Part shown: one piece after another, positions 20,871 through 30,182 of the stretch | How the letters are laid out: every line of letters begins with the position of its first letter | How positions within the stretch are numbered: position 1 is the first letter of the stretch | DNA from: Cymbomonas tetramitiformis | Taxonomy: Eukaryota > Chlorophyta > Pyramimonadophyceae > Pyramimonadales > Pyramimonadaceae | DNA length: 64,000 bases | Assembly: GCA_001247695.2 (NCBI GenBank) | Contig: LGRX02027865.1 | Location: forward strand, 1 to 64,000 | Direction: 5' to 3' | Notes under the pieces: generated by a model | Told to the model about the DNA's origin: nothing | Seen by the model: only the letters and a program-made list of their open reading frames with translations | Databases searched by the model: none | Translations under genes and position numbers: made by a program

Positions 20871-21282
20871 GTATTTTCTCCAAGTATTTTCAGACGGTAA
20901 TACTTAAACACTGAGTGTTGTCTCGCGTGTTGTCACCAAGCCTTAGAAACTCACGATCTCACTCCCAAAGTGACCAAAAACCGTTCGATCGGCGATCGAA
21001 CGATTTTTGGTCACTTTGGGAACGCGTCTGAAAATACTCAGTGTTGTCACCAAGCCTAAACTCGCGATCTTACTCCCGAAGTGACCAAAAACCGTTCGAT
21101 CGCCAATCGTTCGGTTTTTGGTCACTTTGGGAACGCGTCTGAAAATACTCAGTGTTGTTTCTCGTGTTGTCACCAAGCCTAAACTCACGATCTCACTCCC
21201 AAAGTGACCAAAAACCGTTCGATCGCCGATCGTTCGGTTTTTGGTCACTTTGGGAACGTCTGAAAATACTTAGAGAAAATAC
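20871..21282 (+). mobile_element. MITE-like element with 26-bp TIRs enclosing three long palindromes
   Basis: GTATTTTCTCCAAGTATTTT.. at 20871-20896 pairs with the inverted copy at 21257-21282. Between them a unit of about 112 bp is repeated three times. Each unit contains a 57-bp near-perfect palindrome starting CCCAAAGTGACCAAAAACCG and centred on CGATCGNNGATCG (20964-21020, 21075-21131, 21198-21254). The palindromes could extrude hairpins. No ORF of note. Confidence 0.7.
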
Positions 21283-21544
21283 CAGACAGGTCTTTGCAAC
21301 CAAGCCGACCTCAGTTCTCACATACTAACGTACGGTTTACGCCCTCCCGAATCTGCAATTCACGGCCGTGAATATTAAATTCACGGCCGTGAATATTAAA
21401 TTCACGGCCATGAATATTTCACTGCACGTATGATTGCCCACACTGTTTGCGAGTAAATTAGACTGGGAAAACATTTTCCAACGTTCGTAATGCACAAAGA
21501 TATATCATTTAGACTCTTAGGTAGGAGTTTTTTTAGCTCTTGAC

Positions 21545-22740
21545 TGAGCCGTGGCCGCATCAGCTCAGTTTGCAGTCGCGACTGCGAGCTAAGCTGAGAG
21601 GCCCTTATAACTTTCATGCACATCGCATCAAAACTCAAACAGCGGAGGGGTTCTCGTGCGTTCTAGCGCACGATACTTGGCACCAATATTGCTAACAGCA
21701 ATATTGGTGCACCCTCAAACGCAAAACCTCTGATGTCAGCTATGCGCAAAACGCGTGCTACACATCATGGGTTTGGGTACATGCAAACCCAAACCCAAAC
21801 ATGCCAAACAGCAAAGGGCTTCCCGTGAGTTCCAGCGCCCGTAACTTTGCAAAAGTATTACTAAGATATATATCTTTTAGTTGCCAAAGGCCCAAGGCCT
21901 CAAAAGCCTTGTGCACGAAGCCATCAACTTATTTCTTTGGAGATTTATTGGGTTTGTGTTCGAGTTTACCCAAACCCAATACATGCCAAACTGAAAAGCA
22001 ATTCCCGTGCGTTATAGCGCGCGAAACTATGCACAAATATTTACAAGACACGTATCTTTCAGTTCTCAGAAGCTCAAGGTTTGAGATAACTTGTTGGCAA
22101 AACCATCAATTTATTTCTTTGGCAGATCTATTGGGCTTGGGTTCGAATGTTTCCAAACCCAATACATGCTAAACAGCGAAGGGCTTCCCGTGCGTTCTAG
22201 CGCACGTAACTGCGTAGAAATATTGCCAAGATATTTATCTTTGATATATTCGAAGCACAAGGTCTAAGAAAGTCTGTGCACAAAATGGTATTACTATTTC
22301 TTTGACACAGATTTTAGCGTGATATACAAACTCATAAATCTGGGTCAAAGAAATGATATGTTAACTTCGCGCACAAGCTATCGCAAACCTTGCACTTCAA
22401 AAAAGTGAAATATATGCATCTTATCAATATATTTTGCAAAGTTACGTGCGCTGGAACTCACGGGAAGCCCTTCGCTGTTTGGCATGCTTGGGTTTGGGTT
22501 TCAAACCCAAAAGGCATCATGCCAGCACGCGGCCGTCTTTAATATACTCAACGGCTTGCCATATGCTCTTGAGGGTGCACTGATATTGATATGAACAATA
22601 TCACTGCCAAGTTTCGTGAGAAGATTCTCACGAAAACCCCTATTATGCAAAGCCGCAAGTGGTTGGTTGAAACCATCTCACACCGCACCAACTTAGCTTG
22701 CAGTCGCGAAGGCTAAGCTGATGCGGTTGCGGATGGGGCC
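21545..22740 (+). mobile_element. foldback-like element with inner ~185-bp tandem repeats
   Basis: The outer arms are inverted: CATCAGCTCAGTTTGCAGTC near 21557 against GCAGTCGCGAAGGCTAAGCTGATGCGG near 22700, and AATATTGCTAACAGCAATATTGGTGCACCCTC near 21685 against GAGGGTGCACTGATATTG near 22572. Between them are about three to four units of about 185 bp, each holding CAAACCCAATACATGCCAAAC, GGGCTTCCCGTGCGTTCTAGCGCACG and ATTTATTTCTTTGG. The last unit is inverted. The same unit forms the core of the element at 57184-59155. No ORF of substance is present. Confidence 0.6.
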
Positions 22741-22945
22741 AATCGATAGTTCAAACGAAAGGTATTCGCCTAATGAATACAAACGCTTTAGAATCGAATG
22801 GTGGAAAAAATTATGCTTCATGCTACATTTTTCTCCTCCTGGTCCTCCATGGCTGTGAAGTGTTGGGGAGTGTGCTAGTCAAACTGCTTGTATTTTTTTT
22901 TTTGGCGCTCGATTGAATTAAGCATGGTTACATGTGACATATAAT

Positions 22946-23001
22946 CTATTCCCCAAAAACAGATCGAAATTTCTATTCCCCATTTTGCACTTTTCTATTC
23001 C
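22946..23001 (-). repeat. inverted-repeat partner of 19661-19717
   Basis: Contains CTATTCCCCAAAAACAGATC and continues to CACTTTTCTATTCC, the reverse complement of 19661-19717. Confidence 0.7.
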
Positions 23002-23547
23002 TCGATAACCTTTTTTCCCCGTTTGAGTTGGCGGTGTGCCACACGTTGGGCGCTCCACTAGGGGGAGAGATGTACTTGAATATATAAATATATATAACAT
23101 TTACGCATTTTTTAGATCAGCAAGAGGAAAGAGATTGAGGGAACGAATGTCAATGTAAGAGTTTTGTTAGAGTCGTAAATGACACATGTCATACGTGTCA
23201 TAGTATGGCAGTCATATGGCATCGGTCATCAGTATGTCAGGTATCATATTATGACATTGGTCATCACTCGTCGATAAACTGTCACGTTCATATGACAGGC
23301 CGCGGTCATTAATGATAATGACGTCGCGGTAGTCGTAGTCGCATTCAGACGCAAATATATCCTCGACTGGCTAGCATCGGTGGAGGAAAGCGCCTGGTGT
23401 GTGAACACCATGCGTTTGCGAGTTCACCTTCCCATAAGGTACGGTACGTTCGTACTATTGGGAAGGATGGATGCGCGAAAGTATGGCTTTAGTAAACCAT
23501 ACGGGAGTCAACAGAATAGGACGTCCCGCGATGCACATATGTGGAAG
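23002..23547. other. about 550 bp with TGTCAT-type repeats but no gene
   Basis: At 23175-23300 degenerate ATGTCATACGTGTCATA and GGTCATCAGTATGTCAGG repeats recall the chromovirus LTR start at 5531. They may be an eroded LTR of that family. No coding sequence is supported. Confidence 0.4.
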
Positions 23548-23552
23548 AAACG
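23548..23552 (+). repeat. target site duplication AAACG, left
   Basis: Matches AAACG at 29510-29514, flanking the LTR element 23553-29509. Confidence 0.65.
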
Positions 23553-23813
23553 TTATGAAAAGGATGATCTGACTATATATATGTAACGCGGTATACATAT
23601 ATATATAGGCAGTAAGACACAGAAAACACACAGGGCCGGGTGCTCGTAACGGTGATAACATAAAAAAGTGAATAGATAGTCTGGAGGCAGGCTAACTAGC
23701 AAGTCACGGAACAGTGTCACGGCTAAAGGTGTCACATGACACACGCACGGCGAGGGGTGAAACAGGGAGAAGCAGGCCCCCATACAGTGGGGGGGAAATC
23801 AGCTTCCCCGTGA
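23553..23813 (-). repeat. 3' LTR of the outer gag-only element
   Basis: A direct repeat of 29246-29509 with small differences, for example CGGGTATGT against CGCGGTATAC and the length of a G run. The shared run goes from TTATGAAAAGGATGATC to CAGCTTCCCCGTGA. Confidence 0.8.
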
Positions 23814-23974
23814 CACCACCTCACCCCGAAGGTGTGAGTGGACATCCCGAAGCAAGCAAACCCTAAAACCTAAACTCAATGTCACTTAGTGTCTGGAGCC
23901 AGGGGCCCAACTAGTAGTAAACAAGCATGGGCATTGTGCAGCAAGTGAATTGAAGCTAAGCAGAGTTGCATGGT

Positions 23975-24379
23975 TCACGGTAAATCTTGTTGACGGCTTG
24001 AAGTGGCGATCATCGGCGGAATCCACGGAGTCTCACGGAAGGCGGGCCAATCCTCATCTCCCTCGGCGAAACCCAGCATCGCAATCGGCTCGGGCTCGAA
24101 GGCGAAGTCCAGACTCCCCCCGTGCTGCGGCATGCCTGCCGCGTTGGGACCCTCGGCCGGCACGGAGTGCACGCCGGAGTCCGCGGCGGGCGCGTGATCG
24201 AGACATGGAGGCGGGTCGGATGTACTGTAGGGGCGATGAAGGTCATTACCGCCGCATCCGGCGGCGGGTCAGGCTGCTGCTCCGTAAGCACCACAGACTG
24301 GGCGGTGGCACCACCAGCCCCCTGAAACGAGGCGAGCGCAGCAGCAAACTCACGCGGCAGCGGTCGATTGCCCGCCGGA
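23975..24379 (-). pseudogene. gag: Gag-like protein of the outer element, C-terminal part
   Basis: It continues the frame of 27768-29009 after removal of the nested element: ..PDSAL joins LPAGNRPLPREFAAALASF. An acidic stretch is visible in an adjacent frame near the end (FEPEPIAMLGFAEGDEDWPAF), so at least one frame change has occurred. No membrane segment is visible here, unlike the C-termini of the related Gag proteins at 51214-53784 and 26740-27370. Confidence 0.6.
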
Positions 24380-24384
24380 AGAGC
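24380..24384 (+). repeat. target site duplication AGAGC, left
   Basis: Matches 27768-27772. Flanks the LTR element 24385-27767. Confidence 0.85.
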
Positions 24385-24578
24385 TGCTGGATTCAGTGCA
24401 CCGTAGGTCATACCGTGCATGACTCCGTTCGACTGTACCAGTACTCGTTCAGTACTTGGTGACAGATACCTAGGTCACAGATGCATTATATTTTTGGTTT
24501 ACCTTTATAATGAGTTTACACTTGTATGAAAAGTATTCAGTGACCGCCCCGATATAATACGTTATATTATATCTCACA
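24385..24578 (+). repeat. 5' LTR of the nested gag-only element
   Basis: 194 bp, nearly the same as 27574-27767; the visible difference is TTC against TAC around base 65. Confidence 0.92.
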
Positions 24579-24592
24579 GGTTATGGGGTATT
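24579..24592 (+). promoter_or_regulatory. primer-binding site resembling the initiator tRNA-Met anticodon region
   Basis: GGTTATGGGG follows the LTR at once. It is complementary to CCCCAUAACC, and CCCAUAACC is the anticodon loop of eukaryotic initiator tRNA-Met. Priming from a cleaved half tRNA is known for Drosophila copia. For this element it is an inference. Confidence 0.6.
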
Positions 24593-24949
24593 ACCCCGCT
24601 TTTATCACTGCTGACTTTGCCATGACTGGCTAAGCTTTTCCGCTTGGCGGGGCGTTGGGGCCTCGCGAGGTGTTGAATTGGCCACCTTAGGGCGTGCGGT
24701 TTGCACCATGTTGCGGTGAGATTTCGAGTTGGGACTTTCGAAGACTTCTTCGAGTGTCCGCGTTGGATTTTGTTTTCAACTGGGCTTGATCACCCCTGTC
24801 AACATCTCCTTGGCCGTCGCGTATACGACTTCGTTGATTTCGTTCGACCCCATCTTCTCCTTGCTCCGCAACTGCATTTCGGTCGCCCGCCACCTTACAA
24901 TTTGCACCTCGCCTTTTCCCCAACCCCCCTCCTATAGGAATTTATTCTG

Positions 24950-25801
24950 ATGACTTCGTCCTCCGTTGGTACACCGGCCGTGGGCGCTAGAATGCGCCTA
25001 GATTCAATTTTTGCTAGGAACGTGGGTGCTCGCTATAAGAGCACCCCACAGTCGGCGAGTGTCGCGCTCGCTGCTGCTGACAAGACACGCGGCAATGCCG
25101 TGTTGCAATCATCTTGGGACATTGACGTTGTGAAGCGTGTTGCGAAGGACACCTTAGGTACGAAGGCGTCTTCATTTTCCGGGAATGAGCCGCATCGACA
25201 ACTTCTTTGGGACTCCTTGGTGACTGCCTTGGAGGCTTCCTTTGTCAACAAGGACAACGCCAACGAGGACATCTTTGACCTCGTGGACGTCACCAAAGAA
25301 GTTCACCCGATCTTCAACGACATTTTGCTTCGTGCGTTGGTCTCTTTGACAACGCCCCACTCTCCAGCTCGAAGGTGGGTTGACGCTTCGGCTCGGATCT
25401 CTCCGCGCGACGGTAAACGTGCCCTCCTTGAAGTGACCAAGCGGCTGCTGCCGCCTGGGCATCGACCGCTCCGCCATCATGAGGAACTCTTAGGCATTTC
25501 TTTTGGGTCCTCTGTTGACCCAGAGCCTTTAGTGGCCCAATTTGACGAATGTCTTAAGGCTATCGCGGCTAGCGGAGCGGGTCCCCTGGACGACGAAGCA
25601 GCCAAGAGGCAGCTCCTGGCAGCGCTGGACACCGATTTTTACAAAGAGGTAATCACCCCACTTCGCCTGGACACTGAGTTGGCGAAGGTGAGCATCGAAG
25701 AGATTTACACACACATTCTGGAGGTTTGGTGGTGTGCAAACCCTGATGGCCCCCCACCCGTCCCAAGGCAGCTGCGCCCATCCAGGCGCACACGCCTCTA
25801 G
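24950..25801 (+). CDS. gag: Gag-like protein of the nested element, N-terminal part (283 residues)
   Basis: The start MTSSSVGTPAVGARMRLDS is alignable by eye with the starts of the sister proteins at 51457 (MGVSTRAKRSLTRDSD) and 60503 (MATSTRSHTAAARRSL). The body is helix-rich with no catalytic motif, as expected for a capsid region. It shares the landmark ARISPRDGKRALLEVTKR with DASADRDGRRALVDIVKR of the 51214 protein. The frame ends at 25801. The protein continues in the -1 frame from about 25747, next to a run of six C, so either an indel or a frameshift separates the two. Function: structural particle protein by family analogy. Confidence 0.7.
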   Translation: MTSSSVGTPAVGARMRLDSIFARNVGARYKSTPQSASVALAAADKTRGNAVLQSSWDIDVVKRVAKDTLGTKASSFSGNEPHRQLLWDSLVTALEASFVNKDNANEDIFDLVDVTKEVHPIFNDILLRALVSLTTPHSPARRWVDASARISPRDGKRALLEVTKRLLPPGHRPLRHHEELLGISFGSSVDPEPLVAQFDECLKAIAASGAGPLDDEAAKRQLLAALDTDFYKEVITPLRLDTELAKVSIEEIYTHILEVWWCANPDGPPPVPRQLRPSRRTRL

Positions 25802-26781
25802 GATTGGCTTACGCGGGTGGGGAGCCGGGTGACGTCTCGGGCTTCCTCGAGGAGTTCGCTCGCATCATTGGTGAGGCCTCTGCCCTACTTGCCTCGCTCC
25901 GTCATGACGAGCGCGAGGGTACACGAGACACGCCGCCGCCACGGATTGATTCCCACCGTCCGCATGGAGGCGGTGGTGTGAGATTCCCACCGTCCAAGTG
26001 GCGTGACGAGCGGAACCGTCGGACCGACGGTAAATTTCACGGACGTAATCGTCACGTGGGATGGAAGCACCGCTTCGGAGCGTCCCCACTCCCGAAGGGC
26101 GGGAATTGGCCTCAAGGTATTAAAGCGCAAGGTGCTAGGAGCATTTCGTTTCACTCCGCATCCTCAGCCTTCGTACAGGAGTGCCCGCTCTGCCCTGGAC
26201 ACTTTCACGACACTGCACGTTGCCCTGAGGTGTGTGGTTCGTGCGATGTTGACCTGCGGGATGCCGCCATGGACTTGGACGGGGTGGTGTCGGCCTTCCA
26301 GACGGCCTTCGACAACGAGAACGACGAAGAATTCGCTGACCTGTGCCACGAGCACGACCAACCACTGGTGCGTACCGACCCTGAGCCCTTCACCTACCCG
26401 GTGCGGCACGACGTGGGATTGCGTGCCCACTATGCGGGCTTGGGTCATGGTGCTTCGGGCGACGGCATGGAGGGTGTGCTATCAGATGCACGGGGCGTCC
26501 TCGAGTCCCTGCGGTCTGCGGCTACGGCTGCACAAGTCGGTGGTGCTGGTGCGGCTGGTAAGCAACCACCGCTGCACATCGGCACTTTGTCTGTGCCGCA
26601 GGTGGTGTGCGATGCGCCACCACCTGCCAATCATGAGATCGACGCTGGGCTCCACCCGGTTTCGGCATCGGACCCCGCTTCTTTCGGGTCACTTTTCGAG
26701 GAGCCACTGCGAGTGTCTTTTTTGGACCGGGTGATGCCCACATGCTCTAACCCCTCTCTTAAATTATGCTCGCTCAATTGA
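25747..26781 (+). CDS. gag: Gag-like protein of the nested element, nucleocapsid part
   Basis: Open from just after TGA 25744-25746. It carries an Arg/Gly/His-rich basic segment (SKWRDERNRRTDGKFHGRNRHVGWKHRF region) and one zinc knuckle CPLCPGHFHDTARC (CX2CX4HX4C, encoded near 26180-26221). An acidic region follows (NENDEEF, HEHDQPL). The frame ends at 26781, and a third frame open from about 26738 continues the protein. In the intact sister element at 50802 these parts form one ORF of 856 codons, so the breaks here are probably point indels. Confidence 0.7.
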   Translation, partial: WPPTRPKAAAPIQAHTPLGLAYAGGEPGDVSGFLEEFARIIGEASALLASLRHDEREGTRDTPPPRIDSHRPHGGGGVRFPPSKWRDERNRRTDGKFHGRNRHVGWKHRFGASPLPKGGNWPQGIKAQGARSISFHSASSAFVQECPLCPGHFHDTARCPEVCGSCDVDLRDAAMDLDGVVSAFQTAFDNENDEEFADLCHEHDQPLVRTDPEPFTYPVRHDVGLRAHYAGLGHGASGDGMEGVLSDARGVLESLRSAATAAQVGGAGAAGKQPPLHIGTLSVPQVVCDAPPPANHEIDAGLHPVSASDPASFGSLFEEPLRVSFLDRVMPTCSNPSLKLCSLN

Positions 26782-27370
26782 CTCGGTTCACGAGTCGGTT
26801 CACCCGGGGGAGCTTTCCGTGATCGACGATGACGACGGCTCTGACGGTTATTCCTTTTCCGGAGACGAGATTCACTCGGCCCCGCCGGCTACACGGTCAC
26901 GTGTCGGTGTGGCAACATTGCCGAGATTCTTCTCCTTTGCATCTCTAGCCCTGCCCGCACTCATGTGTCTTGCATGTGTGTCAGCGGTTCAGGGTTCGGT
27001 GGTGCTCGATCGAGCCCCTGAATTCACCGCAGCGGTACATCCCACTGGGGTGACTGCCAGCAGTCTGTCTGACTTGCCGTACTGTTTTACTTTCGGCATT
27101 TCTTTTCCTTCTGTGGTTTCGGCAGGTTTGAATTCTGATTTTCAATTTTCGGAATTCCTAAATTTGCTCTACGAATCTTTTCCTGCCTCTGGTTTCTGGT
27201 CTTGGCTTCTGGATTATGACTCTGGCTTCTGGTTCTGGACTCTGGTTTCTGGACTCTGGTTCTGGATTATGACTTCTGGACTCTGGTTCTGGTTGAACAT
27301 CTTTGACACGGACACCTTCTTCAACTCTGGTGAACTCTGCGGCTTTGTGGACCACTTCGAAAGTGGCTGA
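26738..27370 (+). CDS. gag: Gag-like protein of the nested element, acidic linker and membrane segment
   Basis: The frame is open from about 26738 (..LNYARSIDSVHESVHPGEL). It has an acidic run (VIDDDDGSDGYSFSGDE), then a hydrophobic stretch FFSFASLALPALMCLACVSAV that is long enough to cross a membrane. The same order, acidic linker then a single hydrophobic segment near the C-terminus, is seen in the sister proteins at 51214-53784 and 31098-31838. The last 60 codons overlap a TCTGG-rich minisatellite (27185-27300). Confidence 0.6.
   Translation, partial: PHALTPLLNYARSIDSVHESVHPGELSVIDDDDGSDGYSFSGDEIHSAPPATRSRVGVATLPRFFSFASLALPALMCLACVSAVQGSVVLDRAPEFTAAVHPTGVTASSLSDLPYCFTFGISFPSVVSAGLNSDFQFSEFLNLLYESFPASGFWSWLLDYDSGFWFWTLVSGLWFWIMTSGLWFWLNIFDTDTFFNSGELCGFVDHFESG
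27185..27300 (+). repeat. (TCTGGNTTCTGGACT)n minisatellite
   Basis: Irregular repetition of TCTGGTTCTGGACTC and TGGATTATGACTTCTGG units inside the nested LTR element, before the 3' LTR. Confidence 0.8.
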
Positions 27371-27573
27371 GTAGCCTTGAGATTCAGCTGTAGGAACTTA
27401 GCTTGTGAGCAATTTCCTAGCAGCAGTTTTAGAAAGGGACCGCCCTGGCTAAAGCACAGGCCTCCCTCTAGCAGTTTCCAGCTCCTAGCTGTTTGTTGTT
27501 TCGGAACTTTGGACTTTATCTGTGAGCTGCTCTCTGCCACCTGAACAGCACTCCGTACAGTTACAGGGTGGTG

Positions 27574-27767
27574 TGCTGGATTCAGTGCACCGTAGGTCAT
27601 ACCGTGCATGACTCCGTTCGACTGTACCAGTACTCGTACAGTACTTGGTGACAGATACCTAGGTCACAGATGCATTATATTTTTGGTTTACCTTTATAAT
27701 GAGTTTACACTTGTATGAAAAGTATTCAGTGACCGCCCCGATATAATACGTTATATTATATCTCACA
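27574..27767 (+). repeat. 3' LTR of the nested gag-only element
   Basis: 194 bp, matches 24385-24578. Followed by AGAGC at 27768-27772. Confidence 0.92.
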
Positions 27768-27772
27768 AGAGC
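27768..27772 (+). repeat. target site duplication AGAGC, right
   Basis: Matches 24380-24384. Confidence 0.85.
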
Positions 27773-29009
27773 GGAGTCGGGGACACGGGAGGGATTGTAG
27801 GCCTCCTTGCACGTGAAGGGGCAAATGCCTCTGGTGTCGGGGTGGGAGTCGGTGAGCCCCCATAACCGAATCAAAGCAGAGTGTGCACGGGTACCCGACA
27901 CCCTTCCAGCGCATGATGAGGGCGCTAGCCGGCTCGGGCCCCCACTCACCCACGGGCTTGATGGTGTGGGACGGCTCGCGATGGGCGGAGGCGGAGTTGA
28001 ACGAGGGCTTCTTCGGACGGGCACCGTCACCACCACCACCACCAGGCGGAGAGGAGGGGACGGTGTCGGCGGCGGGGGTGGCAAAAGACAATTCCTCCCT
28101 CCACACCGTGCGCACACGCAGGCACAACGTGGAGAAAGAGAACTGCGCACCACTACGGAGCTCACGGATGATGGGGACGTACAACGGGGTCACGAAGGGC
28201 GATTGCTTGGCGGAGTCGGCGAGGATGTGCCACAAGTCCTTGACGCGCTTCTCCTCGTTGTAATCGTTGTTGATGCGGGCGTGCTTGTCGCCCAAGTTAC
28301 GGATAGCGGTAAGTTGAGGGGCGGGGTCGTTGTTCTCGTCGATGATGGTGGAACGCATTTTGCCCCAAAAACGGTCCGTGTCGGAATCCGGCACTCCCTC
28401 CACCTCGTACCTCAGACGTTGAAGAACGTAGCGTCCATCTCCAGGGTGGTAACGCGCCGCCTCGGTGTAAAGTGCCAAGGCAGTCCCACGAAGAACTACT
28501 GGTAAGACGGTGAAAATGATCTCGTTTAGGACGACGTGGTAGAAGTCATAATCGTGCTCGAGGTCGAGGAGCTTGGAAAAATCCGTGAAGGAGATGGGGA
28601 AGAGAACGTGACGGAGCGCGGAGAGGAGGGCAGCAAAATCGGTGTCGGCAGTGTCGTTGTCGAGCGTGAAACCGTTTTTAGGGTTGTACCCTCCAGTGCG
28701 CAAAATGGTGACGATGTCGGTGGAATAGGTGAAGGCGTACGAAAGCTGCTCCAAGTACTCATTTTCCATCCCCTCCTCCACTGGAGTGGAGGAAAGTACT
28801 GACGGGTCGTTGAAGAACGCGAAAGCAGTCGGTGATGGCCGTAATGACGATGGCCGCGAACGCAAGGAGGCGGTGGCCACAATCCTCCTCGGACGCGATG
28901 TGCCAGGTGAAGCAGCGTTGGATGACGGTGAAGACGGCGTAGATGAGGCGCCAGTCCGCCTTGCAGTGCGGAGCGCCTCTGCAAGGACATTTTGACGTTG
29001 TTGAGACAT
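27768..29009 (-). CDS. gag: Gag-like protein of the outer element, N-terminal part
   Basis: The likely start is ATG at 29009 (MSQQRQNVLAEALRTARR), about 240 bases after the 5' LTR. The frame is open further upstream through the LTR, but that part is LTR sequence. The capsid-like region includes NEIIFTVLPVVLRGTALALY, ARYHPGDGRYVLQRLRYEVEG and RVKDLWHILAD; the phrase HPGDGRYVLQRL matches the position of SPRDGKRALLEV and SADRDGRRALVDIV in the sister Gags. A basic, Pro-rich linker is followed by CTLCFDSVMGAH, the start of a zinc knuckle. A frame change then leads to PDTRGICPFTCKEAYN. The ORF is broken at 27768 by the nested element and continues at 24379. Confidence 0.7.
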
Positions 29010-29245
29010 TCCTGGAACGAAGTAGGATGCCAGAATTACGACAAAAGATGGAACGGATAAGTAACGGATAAGTAAACCACCAATCACAAACGGTAGGCGG
29101 AGTACTTGAACGGGCAAAGACGGTAAGTAACGGAGATGCTGAGCCCACGGAGTTGACGGATAAAAATGACGGAGTAGAATCGGCGTTGAGGCCGAAGCGA
29201 ATTGAATGCAATGAGCACCACTAGCGCGGTACGGGTCCGATAACC

Positions 29246-29509
29246 TTATGAAAAGGATGATCTGACTATATATATGTAACGGGTATGTATATATATAGGC
29301 AGTAAGACACAGAAAACACACAGGGCCGGGTGCTCGTAACGGTGATAACATAAAAAACTGAATACTGTAGATAGTCTGGAGGCAGGCTAACTAGCAAGTC
29401 GCGGAACAGTGTCACGGCTAAAGGTGTCACATGACACACGCACGGCGAGGGGTGAAACAGGGAGAAGCAGGCCCCCATACAGTGGGGGGGGGAATCAGCT
29501 TCCCCGTGA
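29246..29509 (-). repeat. 5' LTR of the outer gag-only element
   Basis: A direct repeat of 23553-23813. On the minus strand it starts TCACGGGGAAGCTG and ends CCTTTTCATAA. It is followed inward by the primer-binding candidate GGTTATCGGACCCG. Confidence 0.8.
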
Positions 29510-29514
29510 AAACG
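29510..29514 (+). repeat. target site duplication AAACG, right
   Basis: Matches 23548-23552. Confidence 0.65.
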
Positions 29515-29656
29515 ATGGAATCGTATATCCCACTAATATGCTTGCGCACATCCTAGACTGATGAGTCGTTTACTCCCATGCATGCTGGGATCATACCCCG
29601 ATGACGGTGCCTTGAGAAGGTGGCATGTATTGATATAAAAGCGGAGCGTGTTGTAA

Positions 29657-29928
29657 TAGGGTGTTGCATTTCAAAAAAAAAGGTTGGAAAACGTTTTTTT
29701 AAATGGGGGCTTTGGGCCTTTGGCTCCCGCGAAGGTGGGGAGTTGGGCTTTGGCCGAAGGCCAAATATATTATGCAAAAACTTATATATAGGGCTTTTTG
29801 GACCATTTTTCAAGGTGTGTGTGTGGGGGGCTTTGGCCTTCGGCGCCGAAAAAGGCAGGGGGCTTTGGGCTTTGGGTCAAAAACCCCAAACGTTTTCCGG
29901 GCCAATTTTTTTTGAAATTCAACACCCT
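29657..29928 (+). mobile_element. Tourist-like MITE, 272 bp
   Basis: Inverted ends TAGGGTGTTGCATTTC and GAAATTCAACACCCTA, extended inward by matching AAAACGTTT segments (about 40 bp of TIR). The flanks carry TAA on both sides (29654-29656 and 29929-29931). A 3-bp TAA duplication and GGGTGTTG ends fit the PIF/Harbinger-derived Tourist group. The inner sequence is GGGCTTTGGGC-rich and noncoding. Confidence 0.6.
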
Positions 29929-30182
29929 ATAAGCCATTCACTTTTTGGTGAACCGCAAACAAAACTATCAGTCTCTTCCGTCCAAAGACACGCGCCATAC
30001 ATACTCTCACGCGCGAGTCGCAACAGTTATATGTTACGGATCGAAGGATGACAAACGCCCGCAGTCGCGATGTTGGTACGTCATCGTCGATGCCACGATT
30101 CATCTTCGATCTGTAATCGTCTGAGCTGTACGCGTACCACGCACTGAAATGCGCGAAGATATCATCAATAGCTTCGCGTTGC

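Larger units (their letters stand above)
24385..27767 (+). mobile_element. gag-only LTR retroelement nested in the outer one
   Basis: The LTRs are 194 bp each (24385-24578 and 27574-27767) and differ by about one substitution. They start TGCTGGATTC and end TCTCACA, and AGAGC flanks both sides. GGTTATGGGG directly after the 5' LTR matches the complement of an initiator-tRNA-Met anticodon loop (CCCAUAACC), the primer type used by Copia. A 370-bp leader is followed by a Gag-like reading frame in three overlapping pieces, a TCTGG-rich minisatellite, and a purine tract (ACAGGGTGGTG) before the 3' LTR. No polymerase is encoded. Confidence 0.9.
23553..29509 (-). mobile_element. gag-only LTR retroelement (minus strand) carrying a nested LTR element
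   Basis: Two direct repeats of about 261 bp (23553-23813 and 29246-29509) are the LTRs, flanked by AAACG on both sides. The element reads on the minus strand. After the 5' LTR (right), the primer-binding region starts GGTTATCGGACCCG. A Gag-like ORF follows from 29009. The GGTGAGGTGGTG next to the left LTR is the polypurine tract. The ORF is cut by the element at 24385-27767; removing that element rejoins the frame. No protease, RT or integrase is encoded, so it is non-autonomous. Confidence 0.8.

Noticed and set aside
29565..29590. CTGATGAG motif suggestive of a hammerhead ribozyme
   Set aside because: No GAAA core strand and no stems in the needed places follow it.
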